Positions 26,216 to 37,696 of a stretch of 64,000 nucleotides of DNA are shown one piece after another. Origin of the DNA: Oreocharis arfaki (lineage: Eukaryota; Chordata; Aves; Passeriformes; Paramythiidae); the NCBI GenBank assembly GCA_013398015.1, contig VZRR01012883.1, positions 757,591 through 821,590 of the forward strand. Reading direction: 5' to 3'. Numbering within the stretch: position 1 is the first letter of the stretch; each line of letters begins with the position of its first letter. Below the pieces are notes generated by a model, which was given only the letters and a program-made list of their open reading frames with translations, searched no databases and was not told the DNA's origin. Position numbers and translations under genes: made by a program.

Positions 26216-26245
26216 CTACCAATTCTACCTGGTATTGGTAGAATT
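26216..26245. repeat. Two overlapping inverted repeats
   Basis: CTACCAAT (26216-26223) pairs with ATTGGTAG (26234-26241). In addition AATTCTACC (26221-26229) pairs perfectly with GGTAGAATT (26237-26245) around a 7-nt loop. The two hairpins share bases, so only one can form at a time. No function can be assigned. Confidence 0.85.
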
Positions 26246-29041
26246 CCCTGAAGTTAAGTGAACTTGTCTGCAAAACAGGAACTACTTGACCCTATTTGGC
26301 ACAGTTGCTAATCAAATATTTTGTCTGATTCCAGGCACACTGTGTGCCATCTTTGTCAGCATGGATAGTACAGAAGCAGTAATACAGCCCAGTAATTCTG
26401 CATGAGGATGGAGAAAGTAAAACACTGATAATTTTACTGGAATATTGACCACATGTTACAAGTAGTAGAAGCAAAGTGCTTCTTTTAAGAGTGACTTTCA
26501 CCTACTTCTACTTGAGTTGCCAATAAATGGTTCTGTGACCCATTTCATGAAAGGTAGAGTTCAAAAGTAATACTGTAGTATTTCATGGGACTCAAAAAGG
26601 ACCCTCTGGGTCAAGTTTATCTCGCCAACACAATTTCTACCTTGTGGTCACATGTTACTACCTTGTCTGCACTTGATATACACAGATTTTGAAGTTATCA
26701 ACATCCCTCTTCATACAGCTTGTTAGCTAATTATGTGTTCATCCTACCACAAATGACATTTTCCCCATCCTTTTATCCCCTTTTGATCTTGACAAGCAGA
26801 AGAATTATTTTTTTCTTTCCCCCCAAGGGGCTTGGGGAGTTTTTCCCCAGAATGATACAATATTTCCTCCACACTTGGAACAGAGCCTTTTGTTTGCACA
26901 CAGTACTGAGGAATTTTCAGTGCTGACACCAGTCAGGCTGGCATGCACACTTTATACCTGTGTAGCCAAAGGCACTGGCAGATGGTTGGTGACAAAAGGA
27001 GCATCCCATGGAGCTGCAGGAGAACCATCTCAACAGATCCAAGATTTCAGAGCCTGAAAGACACTGTGCAACAGCCCAACCGTAGCACTGCTCAGCATTC
27101 AGCCAGAAGCAAGGCAGGTGCTTGAAATGTTTGCCAGGATTCAGTCATTCAGAAGTGTTTAGTCTCCAAGATGGAAATAAATCTGGCAAATGGGTGCGAA
27201 ATGCTCTTACAAAAAGATGTAAGGGCAATCACCTGGTGTAGGACAGAATCTAACACCTTGTCTCTGTGACTTTTTGGTAGCTGGAGGACTGACTTATATA
27301 AAATTGTCCCTCCCAGACCTCCAGCAGGAGGAATTGTCTCTTCAAGCAGGACAGCCAGTGGGAGTAATGAGAATGTATGATGTTGAATGAAGTAGTGGCT
27401 CAAAAAGAAGATGTGCTACCAAGCAGCTCTCATTTCAGCATAGGTATCCAGGACCAAAGCATTTGCAATTCCACAGCATTTGGTGGGGACCACTTTACAG
27501 GAGAGGGGCGGCTGCTGATGGTTCAGTGCTGCATAAACACTGCAGTGTAAGTTGCAAGGAGTTGTAAGCCTGACTGATGGGACTGAGGAGCAGGAAGTCA
27601 AAACTGTTCAGCTCCATATGTTAGACTTGTCAAATTTGGATCAGTTCCGCTCTCTGCTTGATAGCTTCATATTTCATGTCATCCTACCTCTAGCAGGCAA
27701 GTGACATACCTGTAGTTCTGTCTCCCATTTGAACTTGTGAAAAAAAATGTGGGGTTTTTCTGCATCTTTCCTTCCTGAAGTTGGAAGGAAGCATTTAGGT
27801 GTTTGTTTCATACTATTCATTTATTTCTTAAATGCTCTTCCCCGAAAATTTTCCAGTACCCAAGCTCAGCTCACAATTTCCCATGCTGCAGCTACAATGT
27901 CCTGACATGATTCACGGTTCTTGTTAAGCAAGGGTAAACCTGTCCCAAATATGTGGAGCTTCTTCCTTCTAGGAAAGAAATGAACCATAGCAGAGATCAT
28001 TGCAGCTAATCTGTCTTCAGACTCAGGAAGATTCTTCTGCACCTCTACATTTCAGAAGATGACCTTTATCAGATGTAAAGCCTACAAATATTTTCTGACT
28101 GTGAAGGGCAAACTATGGATATAGGATTTGATGTACAAATGTAACAGCCCTTCTCCTATCATATATAAGCCAGGGTAGCACAGATGTAATGTCACAGAAA
28201 GAAAAGCTTAAAGTAGAGGGAACAAACATATAAACTAGTTTATAACTTGCCAGCGGGGAAGAGGAGACCAACTAAAACAATTTATAGTGAAGATCCAATG
28301 GAATACCACGGAGTTAGTCTCCCTAGAGGAAAGAAGGGAAGACAGGGACAATACTATCTCTCCAAATGCAAACACTGTTTGGGAGAGGTGGTGCTCCTAT
28401 GATCTGCCAACAAGAGAGTTCTTTTGCTGAATAAGCAACTGGGCTTGCTGGTGTAGGAAGCAGTGCACACACTGATGCCCTAGAGCATCAATTTCATGAT
28501 CAGGAAACCCTGAAACATGCTCCAGTTTTCTCATAATGAGTAGATTGAGTGCATTCATCAAAATTGAGATTTCAGGGCTCAAAGTTCAAAAAGCTACCAG
28601 AGGTGACATCATTTCCCTGCTTCCTCCTTCTCTTGTCCCTTCCAAAAACAACCCCGCTATACTTTTTTTCTTGTCATTTGGCTGAAATCACCTGGGGGTT
28701 AATTATCTTTCTGGGATGAAAACCATATGCTGTTTCATGTTCTTGCATAAGGTTAAGCTGCATATGATGAAACCGATCAATTAAATCTAGCAGGCAGGGA
28801 AGGGAAGGGAAGGTGACACCTGGCCAGGAGTTAGTGTTCTCATTTACTGACAATGTAATCCAAAGTATCAGACAAATACAAAAATTCACTTGCCTGCAAG
28901 GAACAGAGGAGAGAAAGTGCTGCCTGTGTCACCACAAAATGAAGCTGGGGAACACTAAAGTGGGAAATATTAACATAAACAAGATAGGGAAAAACATTGC
29001 TTATAACTGGCAAGACTTTGACTATGGAAAGGTCATATTAC

Positions 29042-29092
29042 TTTTTTTTTTTTTTTAGTATGTTTGTTTGGTTTTTTTTTTTTTTTTTTTTT
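29042..29092. repeat. Paired poly-T tracts
   Basis: Fifteen T (29042-29056) and twenty-one T (29072-29092) are separated by a short TG-rich spacer. Read on the minus strand these are poly-A runs. No antisense AATAAA lies within about 30 bp to the right, so there is little support for a retrocopied transcript. The tracts will vary in length between individuals and sequencing runs. Confidence 0.85.
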
Positions 29093-29754
29093 ACCTAGCA
29101 GCTTGCACACTGCTTTGAGCACAGCAGATACCATGCTGATGTGCTCATAAAATCCAGCCTGCTGTGTGGGTCTATGCCTGTCATTTCACTTTAGTGCAAG
29201 AACAGCCCCCTAAAATGTTAGCCTGATTTTCCAGTCTATCTGGGATGTGAGGCTGGTTCTTATCATTGTGGATGGTTTTCCTTCAAGCTAAAATACGGAT
29301 TTTTTTTGTGCTGGTCTGGAAGGGATAAAAGCAAAGAAGAGAAAACAGACATGGAAGTGGTCCATTGAGTCTCATGCCTGTAAAATTCCATGCATACAAA
29401 AATTGCAAGTGGAAAGAAGATCTATAGCCACGTGCAAGTTACTGAAGGGAAACAGTGCAACATAAGCTTAAAGCTGTTTACAAGTAAATTCTTCATAGCT
29501 CCTAAGCCAAAAACTTCATTGCCTGAATAATTTCCTTGTCAAAGAGAAACTTTTTCTTTGCCAATGAGAAAGAATAACTCCAAGAACCATTCAATCTCCA
29601 GCCCGGCAGAGCTTAGGTTGTACATGGGTTAACACTTCAGTGCAGTTACACTTCCTCAGCAACTAGCATTTGGAAACTGAAAAGAAATAAGCACAAACAT
29701 ACACAGATGTCTACTGTTCTGGGTTCAAATAACCCTTGTGGAGAAAGAGTGGTG

Positions 29755-29782
29755 TATATATATATGGGTGTGCACGTGTGTG
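29755..29782. repeat. (TA)n followed by alternating TG tract
   Basis: Five TA units (29755-29764) are followed after a few bases by TGTGCACGTGTGTG (29769-29782), an alternating purine-pyrimidine run. Such runs can adopt Z-DNA under supercoiling. This one is short, so the effect would be weak. Confidence 0.7.
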
Positions 29783-31366
29783 GGCATGCATGGGAAAGCA
29801 AAGTGAGCTTTATTTTTATTCTGAATCCCACCTAAACAAAGATCCTAATGTTATCCCTTGGAATGAGGTAAGAAATATGATCATTTGGTTCCAAGACCTG
29901 CCTGAAACTACAGTTTTTGTAGCCCTGAATGAGCAGCAGCCAAAGAAGAGATCAGATGAACTGCATTTAGAAGTGATGCAGTGAACTGGTACGAGGCGAA
30001 AGTGCTTTTAGTGATCGATATGAAAACAGGGGGCTTTCATCTCACCACAGTGAGGATGGCAAAGAGGAATTTGGGCAATATAATATGGGATAAAAGGGCA
30101 GATAGCTTCTTATTTCAACCTAAAGACTTAATGATGCTTATTAAAAGGTTGTTACCTGGTTTCATGGAAGAATTATTGCACTCTATCTCTTTCCTTAGAG
30201 TGAATGACCTGACTGGGAAATCCAAGTTTTCTTAAGTCCTTGGTCCTTGTCATGGAAATGTTCTTCTCACTTTTCTGTCACGTTGCCAAAAGACCAGTCC
30301 ATGCAAACCAGCAATACACAATGCAATTCTCCAGGTAGCACATTCATAGTGCAGCACTTGGGTCATTAGATACTACAATTTGATTCACATAACAATTGTT
30401 TAGATTCGGGTCAATGTTACCAACAAGTGAGAGCTTTGAAATTGCGAAGTGTTCTTCTCCTTAAGAAAATGCATTGGGCCAAAGTCAAGTCTGGAGGAGA
30501 CACACTGAAGACAATGAACTTCTAGCAGGTGAGCCAGGCTGCACACTTCTGCCGGGGAAATCTTTCCACCACTGCAGCATTTCATTACTGCTGTCATTTT
30601 CTCTATGAATTACTGCTTTCTTGTCAGATTTACCTCCCCTTCCACTTGAAAACAGTCATCTGGGGAATAGGCCAGCAATAAAAAAAAACCTCCTGGAGGT
30701 TAATGTTGCAATGACAACAACAAAAACAGGAGCTGGTCTACCTCTTCAACTAGGGGACCAAATCACGTGGTACTGGTTCAGCTACAAGAGTTCAATCTGT
30801 CTGTATCTGAATATAACAGGCAGCACTGCTTTTCTGCCACTGGATAACAACAAAGTGTTTTGAACTCACACTTATTAGATTTTTTAGGGCTACTTAGTGT
30901 GCTTCAAGACTTACAGTTCTTCAGCAGTTCAGCAGTGACTAGAAAAGACAATTCAGATGAATTTACGTGTCATAAAAAAAAAATCTATTAATTAGCTTTT
31001 CAAATAATACTAGGAAGTCCCATATGGCATTTGACTATAAAAGGTGCTGGCATTTCTACAATTCTACAGTAAAGAGACATGGGGCAGAGATATGCCCCGG
31101 GAGACAGGAAACTAGAGCACCAAACTACCCTTCTTCTTGTCAGAAGAACCCATCCAACTGCATAAACTGGCCTTTTCTGGTGAAAGAACTATCTTCTCAC
31201 TTTTTGTAGAACAAACTGTAGTTTAGCTGGAATTATCTAAAATCAACTGGGCAAAATCTATGAAAAGCCATATTGTTCCTGTATTCCACCTGAAGATGTT
31301 TGTAACTCTGGAAATGTAACTTTGGAGTTAAGTCTAACCAGCACCCAGAGGGAGCCTAGACGTAAA

Positions 31367-31425
31367 GTCATAGAATCTTTTAGGTGGAAAAAGACCTCCA
31401 AGATCATCGAGTGCAAAACACCTTT
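31367..31425 (-). mobile_element. CR1 LINE 3' end remnant (antisense)
   Basis: Only the last 60 bp or so of a CR1 is visible: 'tcatagaatcttttaggtgg', 'aaaaagacctccaagatcat' and 'cgagtgcaaa'. The element is on the minus strand. It is one of the shortest copies in the window, consistent with extreme 5' truncation during target-primed reverse transcription. Confidence 0.8.
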
Positions 31426-32024
31426 CAAAATGCAAAAGGGAGGAAATGTTTTTAAGTTAAATATTTTGAGACATGTAGAATGTGTGAGAACATTTCTTTA
31501 GAAATTACCATGGCATGGAATCAAGCCATAATTAAATGAATGAAATCAAAGAACCTTTCCTCTGTTGCCTTGAATAGTCATTTATGAACCAGAAAGTAAA
31601 TGCACAAAGAATCTTAAATCACAACCAATCACACCAGCAAAACTCTGACACTCCTTCACACCACTAAGCAGTTTAAAAGCCAGAATGACTGCAACAGAAG
31701 ATCAAATCCAACTTTACTGGAACAAATTGTTCTTTGAATTATGTTGGTGCAGTGTCACAGAAGTCAATGGGATATGACCTTCACAGCTAATGAAAGAGGT
31801 CCACTAAATTTGTCCTAGTCAGCTTGGCTGCAGAACCCCTTCGCACAGCCTCTTGTTCCCTCTCTTAGAATACGTAAAGGATTTTCAGTTAAAATGTAAG
31901 CTAATGAATTTCAGAAACACCTTTTTTTGCAGTAAATTGTCCAGTAAATAATGACAGTACACTGAAACTACAGACCAGATTTACATGAAGACTGATAGAA
32001 CTTGATGACTTTGACTCACTGCAG
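31426..32024. other. Unique spacer between CR1 copies
   Basis: About 600 bp of AT-rich sequence with no gene, repeat family or structural motif that I can identify. Confidence 0.55.
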
Positions 32025-32363
32025 TCTATAACTTCCTCTTGAGGGGAAGAGGAGGGGCAGATGCTGATCTCTTCTCTCCAGTGGTCAGTGACAAGATCCA
32101 AGAGAATGGCCTGAAGTTGTGTCAGAGGAGGTGCAGGTTGGATATTAGATACAGGTTCTTCTTCACCCAGAGGGTGGTTGGGCACTGGAACAGGGTCCGC
32201 AGGGAGATGGTCACAGCACCAAGCCTGACAGAGTTCAAGTGTTTGGACAATGCTCTCAGGCACATGGTGTGATTCTTGGGGATAGTGCTGTGCAGGGCCA
32301 GAAGCTGGACTCGGTGATTCCTGTAGGGCCCTTCCAACTCAGTTTATATTGTGATTCTGTGAA
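32025..32363 (+). mobile_element. CR1 LINE 3' part with reverse-transcriptase tail (sense)
   Basis: This 340-bp sense CR1 piece starts in the last part of ORF2. A frame at 32039-32272 translates to recognisable tail residues: GLKLCQRRCRLDIRY, then FFTQRVVGHWNRVRREMV and TAPSLTEFK. These correspond to the CR1 pattern GLKLxQGRFRLDIRK...HWNRLPREVV. The 3' UTR follows ('gcacatggtgtgattcttgg', 'gtgcagggccagaagctgga', 'ctcggtgattcctgtagggc'). It ends in GTGATTCTGTGAATC, the terminal octamer. The reverse-transcriptase catalytic core is absent, so it is inactive. Same subfamily as the 11.8 kb copy. Confidence 0.93.
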
Positions 32364-33275
32364 TCACAGTCCTTTCACTATGAGATCTCTTCGTAAAGGA
32401 ACAGATTTACTACAAGGTGTAGGAGGATTTGAGAAATGCCTACAGAAATGAGTTTATTTGTTCTTTAAGAAACTGATTCAGTTGACAAGGGGAAGGAGGG
32501 AGGCAGTGAAAATAATGAGAAAATAATAACTATCATTATCCATAAATACTAAAGCAGATTAACAGATTATGAGATTAAAAAGCAAATGAATAATCCACAC
32601 TATAAGGTCCTAATAGCATTAAGGTTCTATTTCCAGTCAACTAATTTTAAGCTAATTGCCATTAATTTTTCATAGCTAAATAGCAAAAGAAGTGAGATTC
32701 CTCTCTTATTTGCCATACACTCTAGTTGTCAAGGGAGTTCAATGCGAATGGAATGTGGAGAAAAAGTCCCATCACAAGATAACTGAAATTATGGCTAGAA
32801 AAGACTTACTAATCCATACCCTTGCCACTGCAATTTCCTCTCTTCTACAGAACATCTGATGAAGTCTCCTACTCAAAAGGTTTTAAAGTGACCCAGTGAT
32901 TTAAAATTTTCTGTTGTTAATTGACAAAATTATTTTTTTAGTGAAACCTTTAGCAAGTAGTCTTTAAATACTTTATGCTATACATCCCTACACAATCAAA
33001 ACCACATTATGCATTAGAAAGGCATTTGAACTCAGTGCAAGTGACAGAGATGACAATTTCTTTTCAATGAAAATAGCTCACGGCTTCCTTCAAACTTTTA
33101 ACATTGATGCTGTTTTGTTCAGTAAATGCCACCTTCTTGCAATAACCAACTTAGGCATGTTGAATACTTTTCTCATTGTGTATTTATAGAATTTTGGTGT
33201 CTGAAAGACCCACATAGGAAAGCAGTCTAATCAGCAATTTCTACCTTGATCTTGATGTCTCAAGAAATCATGAAG
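32364..33275. other. Unique AT-rich spacer, ATTA-rich
   Basis: No gene or repeat is recognised. The block at about 32530-32700 is unusually rich in homeodomain-type motifs, including GATTA (three times), TAATCC, GCTAATTG and CATTAATT. This style is typical of conserved developmental noncoding elements, but conservation cannot be judged from one sequence. Confidence 0.45.
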
Positions 33276-33390
33276 TCCTAGAACGGTTTCGGTTGGAAGG
33301 GACCATAAAGATCAGCTAGTTCCAACCCTCCTTCCACCTTCCACTACCTTTCAGGTTCTTCAAAGTCCCATTCAACCTGGCCTGCACTAG
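33276..33390 (-). mobile_element. CR1 LINE 3' fragment (antisense)
   Basis: Antisense CR1 landmarks are present: 'ctagaacggtttcggttgga', 'agggaccataaagatcagct', 'agttccaaccctcc', 'ttcttcaaagtcccattcaa' and 'cctggcctgcacta'. The element is on the minus strand, about 115 bp long, with one degenerate octamer retained. It is moderately diverged. Confidence 0.85.
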
Positions 33391-33924
33391 AAGTTCTGGT
33401 ATTCACAAAGCATTTTGCACATTAAAATACTTTTTTTTTTTGGAAGACTGTATTACTGCTACGTTATCGACAATATAACAGGGTACCAGTGAAAAAGCCT
33501 GTACAATGGAAACATTAAGCTATTCTGCTGAACAGAAGAGTCTATAGATGCAGCCTATCAGCTAAAACTCTGAAGTCAATTCAAAAACCTCTGTGTTGAA
33601 CCACCAGTAGTAGAAGGTGGCAGAAAATCACAAGGTGTTAATGTTAATTCCTCAGAGAAGTTCAGAAAAATAACTTCATGCAAAGTAATAATTATGTGTG
33701 TAATAGAACCAGAAATGAACCAGTGACACTTGCAGGATACCTCAGGTCATCAGATGCACAAAATGCACAACTTGAAAACACAGGTTACTGAATTTAATTT
33801 AATTTAATTTTAATTTTAAAAAGGTATTTGTACTAATGCCAGAACAAACTAAGTTCTGATTAACTTTTTCTGCTGACATCTCCTTCTGTTAGTGTAAATG
33901 TCTTCCACCATATACTTGAGAAAA
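33391..33924. other. Unique spacer with an AATTT pentamer run
   Basis: No gene is recognised. It holds the (AATTT)n microsatellite near 33.80 kb and is otherwise AT-rich unique sequence. Confidence 0.55.
33791..33817. repeat. (AATTT)n microsatellite
   Basis: Four perfect AATTT units are followed by an imperfect TAATTTT. A simple pentanucleotide repeat. Confidence 0.85.
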
Positions 33925-34510
33925 TTCTTAAAGTCACACCGCAGCAAGAATTTCTTCCTGCTTTGCAGCTCAAATTTTCTTTTGTTTGACATAATCCCAT
34001 CATGCCTATCTTTGTCACCTTGGGATAAGAGAAACAACCTTTTCCCTTTATCCTCTGAGAGCATGACTTTCTGTTTCCTACCAAGTCAGGTTGTTCAGCC
34101 CCTTAATGATTTTTACTGCTGTTCTCGGAATTCCCTTCAATTTGTCAACATCCATCACTATATTCAAGGTGCAATCTCATCACTGCTGTATAGCAGGAAA
34201 ATCACCTCCCTATGGACAAAGGAATGACGATGCAGCACGTACAGACCGAAGTCACAACATCCCTTTTTGTAATCCTCTAGCATTGCAGCACGTGGATTTA
34301 TCATTTGCTGTCTGCTAAAACCCCAAGGTCTCCTTTGACATTTCTGCTTTCCAGGTATCTTTGTCTGACTTAATAGCTGTGCTTTAGATTACTTCCCTCT
34401 CAGATTTATTAGCCTACATTTTTCTAGGTCAGATCTCATTCTCTTACTTGAAGCACATATTTATGCCATGTCTCATTCTCCTTGCACCGTTTCCTAATAA
34501 TTAAACATAG
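33925..34510 (-). mobile_element. Ancient CR1/L3-like LINE remnant (antisense)
   Basis: The plus strand follows, in order, the antisense landmarks of the CR1 ORF2 3' region, but heavily substituted. These are 'cagcaagaatttcttcctgc', 'aggttgttcagccccttaat', 'gatttttactgctgttctcg', 'ttcaatttgtcaacatcc', 'ttcaaggtgcaatctcatca', 'aaatcacctccct', 'ctgctaaaaccccaaggtc' and a final 'tttttctaggtcagatctca'. In the family this last block is the 'cccaggtgcaggac...' region. The order matches while identity is low, which indicates an insertion far older than the other CR1 copies, on the minus strand and 5'-truncated. The 3' octamers are not visible. Partial chance similarity is possible, but the collinearity over about 580 bp argues against it. 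Confidence 0.6.
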
Positions 34511-36824
34511 TTTGTTATTTTGAGGCAGAAGATGGAAGATCCTTATTAAGATTTGGGTAGCATTTGAGTATTTCAGTCCTTTTATCCTGTTATGTCTTGC
34601 ACTGATTCATCTGGGTGCTACACCCATGTTCACTACTGGGACACTCATTTGCTTGTCAGTGTGACTGACTGTAGAGTGCCAAAAGGCAGCCCTGGAGCTC
34701 TCTCTTAGCCTTGCATGTTATCCAGACAGAAAAATGCTACCATCTTACTAATTGTTGACAATTCACTCCTCAACAAGTCTAAGCTCTTCCTCAGCCAAAA
34801 GAGTTAAAAAATGGACATGTTCAGGTTATAGCTAGTCTCATCCCAAAATATGCATGAAAACCAAGTTCGCCAAGCTACATTCTGGAAATGTTTGTTTCAT
34901 TTCAATAGATATGGAGCGAGTCCAGTACACTGGCTGTAGATATGTAAACAGCAACAGACAACTGCAGAACACTGAAGACATCCTTGACTGGCTTCATGAT
35001 TTACTCTTTTTTTTTTTTTTTCTATCTATTAAAATATAAAAGCATAAAAGCTTCTTTGGATTTAGTTCTTGTTTTTCCACATCATAAATTTTTCATCTGT
35101 GTAACTTAAGAGCATTTTTGATGAACCACGTTAAACAGTGAGTTTTACCCAGCAGATTTCTAGGTAGTTAAAGTAGTACTTGAGTATTACATCCTTTATC
35201 CAGTTTTTAAATAACTGTTCTAAGGAATTTGTTTTTTCATTTCAAGGCCTGCAACAGATGCCTACTGATGTCTTTCATCCTTTGTAATTTAATCTGAAGT
35301 ATTCCACTTTCTGCTATTCATTATCAAATTGTATCTCAGTGCCATTACAAACATGATATTCATTATTTCAGTGTACAGCGGTAATATAAAAAAATAAATG
35401 AAGCAGCACAAAAAACAAACCACCCCTCTCATGTATTTACTGCCTTAAAAACTTATGTAGGATATATTTCTCTCAATGGCATACAGAAGAGACTTCAAGT
35501 GTTTCTTGCCTCATTTCACTAGGAAGAGTTCAGATAGTTTACCACAACTATAACAGCAGCAGCCAACACGCCCACAAATTTTTAACTTCATTAATCTATT
35601 ACAAACTGAAGAGTTGAAGGTGAAATTCTGATCATAATCTGGCTTCTCAAGCTATGCCATGACATAGTCCCTGAAACCCATTAAACCTACCAAATATGAA
35701 GATACTTGCCCCCCATATGATACTGTACATTAAGTTTATTTCAACAAGGGAAATCTCTTTAAGTTTTATTATAGGAATAACTATGAATTTTACTGTTTGT
35801 TTAACAACATGGAACATTCCATAAAAATCTGAAACCTTAATTACACTCCTCTACCTAGTCCTCCAGGGAATACAATGGAATGGCATATTAAAACACTTTT
35901 TTTCTTCTGTTCCTAGAAGGGGTCTTCTGCTATTTATTGCCATTTCCCCCACTTTTTAGAATGAGTCAAATCTAGGGTATGAAGAAGCTTTATAAGCCAG
36001 TGGGCTCCCGTTTTCTCACTAGTCTCAAAAATTTTTGCTTACAACGTAAGCTGCATATCTTTTTAATACCTAAAATGTTTTTGTAGAAAACAAAAACAGT
36101 TATTTGTTGCAGTGATAGCAACAAATAACTTATTAATACGTGGTGCTAAAATGAACGATGACTATGCACTAACAATGCCTTATTCAGCAGGTTTATTCCC
36201 TCCTCTTTCACCATGTTCCTATTGATTTCAGTGGTAATCTTTATTGTAAAGCTGTCCTTGCAGTTCCAACATGGATGCAAGGAAAACTCCATTCCTCTAT
36301 GTACCTCCTCAAAGTAACTCTTTATTATGCTCCAAGTTTATTATGCACCAGTCAGCAGTATGGGGGTTGAATACCTATTGATAAGTACATCATTTTAAGA
36401 GGAAGATAATCGGGGAAAAAATACTCTTTTAAAGCATATCATCCAGAAATGTTAGAAAAATCCTGTTTGACTGTGAGACACCTTGTCCTGTTTGACAAAA
36501 ACCCCTGACATAGGCCACTGCATGAGTCTATGATAGAATGACTTTCAAAATGAAGGGTGCAGAACTCAGTGAAAGCAGCAATGTCCGTTCTGTGTATTTA
36601 ATTGTAATTAAAAAGCAATTTAAATGACAGACATTAGCATCCGGACGTAGGTCAGCACATCTCCTTGAATTAATTAGCAGTATAAATACTGATAGTATCT
36701 TAGGAATGGTGATTTTATTACTGGAAGTGACCACTTTGTATGAAACTTAAGAGTTTAAAATATTCTGTGTGAGAATGAATCCCAGAATATCAACATTAGT
36801 GGTGTATTTTGGATGGTGTGGGCA
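34511..36824. other. Unique AT-rich stretch with no recognised gene
   Basis: No coding exon or repeat family is recognised. Fifteen consecutive T occur at 35007-35021. A pair of perfect hairpins at 36.08-36.13 kb is listed separately. A motif-dense segment with ATTA cores and one AGGTCA half-site (36649-36654) lies at about 36590-36690. Confidence 0.5.
36077..36130. repeat. Two adjacent perfect hairpins
   Basis: Hairpin 1: GTTTTTGT (36077-36084) pairs with ACAAAAAC (36090-36097) around a 5-nt loop. Hairpin 2 starts at the next base: AGTTATTTGTTGC (36098-36110) pairs perfectly with GCAACAAATAACT (36118-36130) around a 7-nt loop. Thirteen perfect pairs next to eight perfect pairs with no gap is more structure than expected by chance in this base composition. 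The stems are too short for a typical pre-miRNA, and no transposon ends are recognisable around them. Function unknown. Confidence 0.9.
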
Positions 36825-37470
36825 GTCATAGAATAGAATCATAGAATCATTAAGGTTGGAAAAGATCTTTAAGCTCATCAACCATCCATCATCTTAGCAC
36901 CACTGCCATGTACACCATAGAGCCATGTCCCATACATGGACAGACATATACATGTCTTTTTTTAACACTTCCAGTGAGGAGGGTGTCTCCAAAGAACGTG
37001 GGTATTTTGAATATTTTGAAAAATATCTGAAATATTTTTCTTAATATCCAATCTAAACCTCCCCTGGCACAGCCTGAGGCCATCTCCTCTTGTCCTGTCA
37101 CTTGTTACCAGGGAGAAGTGAACAACACCCCCCTGTCTACATCCTCCTTCCAGGGAGTTGTAGAGAGTGATATGGTCTGCCCTGAGCATCCTTTTCTCTA
37201 GGCTAAACAGTCCCAGCTCCCGCAGCAGGTCCTCACAGGACCTGTGCTCCAGACCCTTCCCCACCTCCACTGCCCTTCTCTGGACATGCTCCAGCACCTC
37301 AATGTCCTTCTTGTAGTGAAGGGCCCAAAACTGAACACAGGATTTGAGAAGTGGCCTCACCAGTGCCCAGTACACCAGGCCCTGGTCCTGCTGGCCACGC
37401 TATTGCTGATACAGGCCAGGATGCCACTGAGCTTCTTGGCCATCTGGGCACTCTGCTGGTTCATGCCCAG
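36825..37470 (-). mobile_element. CR1 LINE, longest copy, with reverse-transcriptase C-terminal region (antisense)
   Basis: This 645-bp minus-strand CR1 has its 3' end at the left, with about three terminal octamers (ATAGAATAGAATCATAGAATC). On the minus strand an uninterrupted frame of 137 codons (37375 down to 36962) encodes the C-terminal part of CR1 ORF2. Visible pieces are LVRPLLKSCVQFWALHYKKD, IEVLEHVQRRAVEVGKGLEH, SCEDLLRELGLFSLEKR, ITLYNSLEGGC and GRFRLDI. This is the thumb and C-terminal region downstream of the catalytic reverse-transcriptase motifs, which are absent. It is 5'-truncated at about 37470, so it is not mobile. The open frame suggests it is among the youngest copies here. 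The start chosen by any ORF finder is internal to the original protein. Confidence 0.95.
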
Positions 37471-37696
37471 ACCAGTCAGACAGCCATATGAGAATTTTAT
37501 TAAAGGGACAAGTTTTTCCAAACTTTGGCTTTTTTTCAAAGATTCATCATCACTGGATAGCAAAATAAAGCCTGTCGTGTCTCCCAGGACTAAGAAACAG
37601 GCAGGATCCATGAAAAGCATACACACCAGGGAGTGTGTTTATAACCTGCTCTTGTGTGACTGAAACTACAAACATCATGAGCGTAATGTGTGGGAT
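37471..37696. other. 226-bp unique spacer between opposed CR1 copies
   Basis: The spacer lies between the 5'-truncation points of a minus-strand and a plus-strand CR1. No gene or repeat is recognised inside it. Confidence 0.6.

Larger units (their letters stand above)
26002..31366. other. Unique stretch with no recognised gene
   Basis: No coding exon or interspersed repeat is recognised. Small structures are listed separately: overlapping inverted repeats at 26.22 kb, two poly-T runs at 29.04-29.09 kb and a TA/TG tract at 29.76 kb. Frames are short (84 codons or fewer). Confidence 0.5.

Noticed and set aside
29042..29092. Poly-T tracts as poly(A) tails of a minus-strand processed pseudogene
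   Set aside because: No antisense AATAAA near the tract and no coding similarity to the right of it. Processed pseudogenes are rare in birds because CR1 does not mobilise poly(A) RNA.
36962..37470. CR1 reverse-transcriptase tail as a host coding gene
   Set aside because: The residues match the CR1 ORF2 C-terminus and the element ends in CR1 octamers. It is a truncated transposon fragment, not a host gene.
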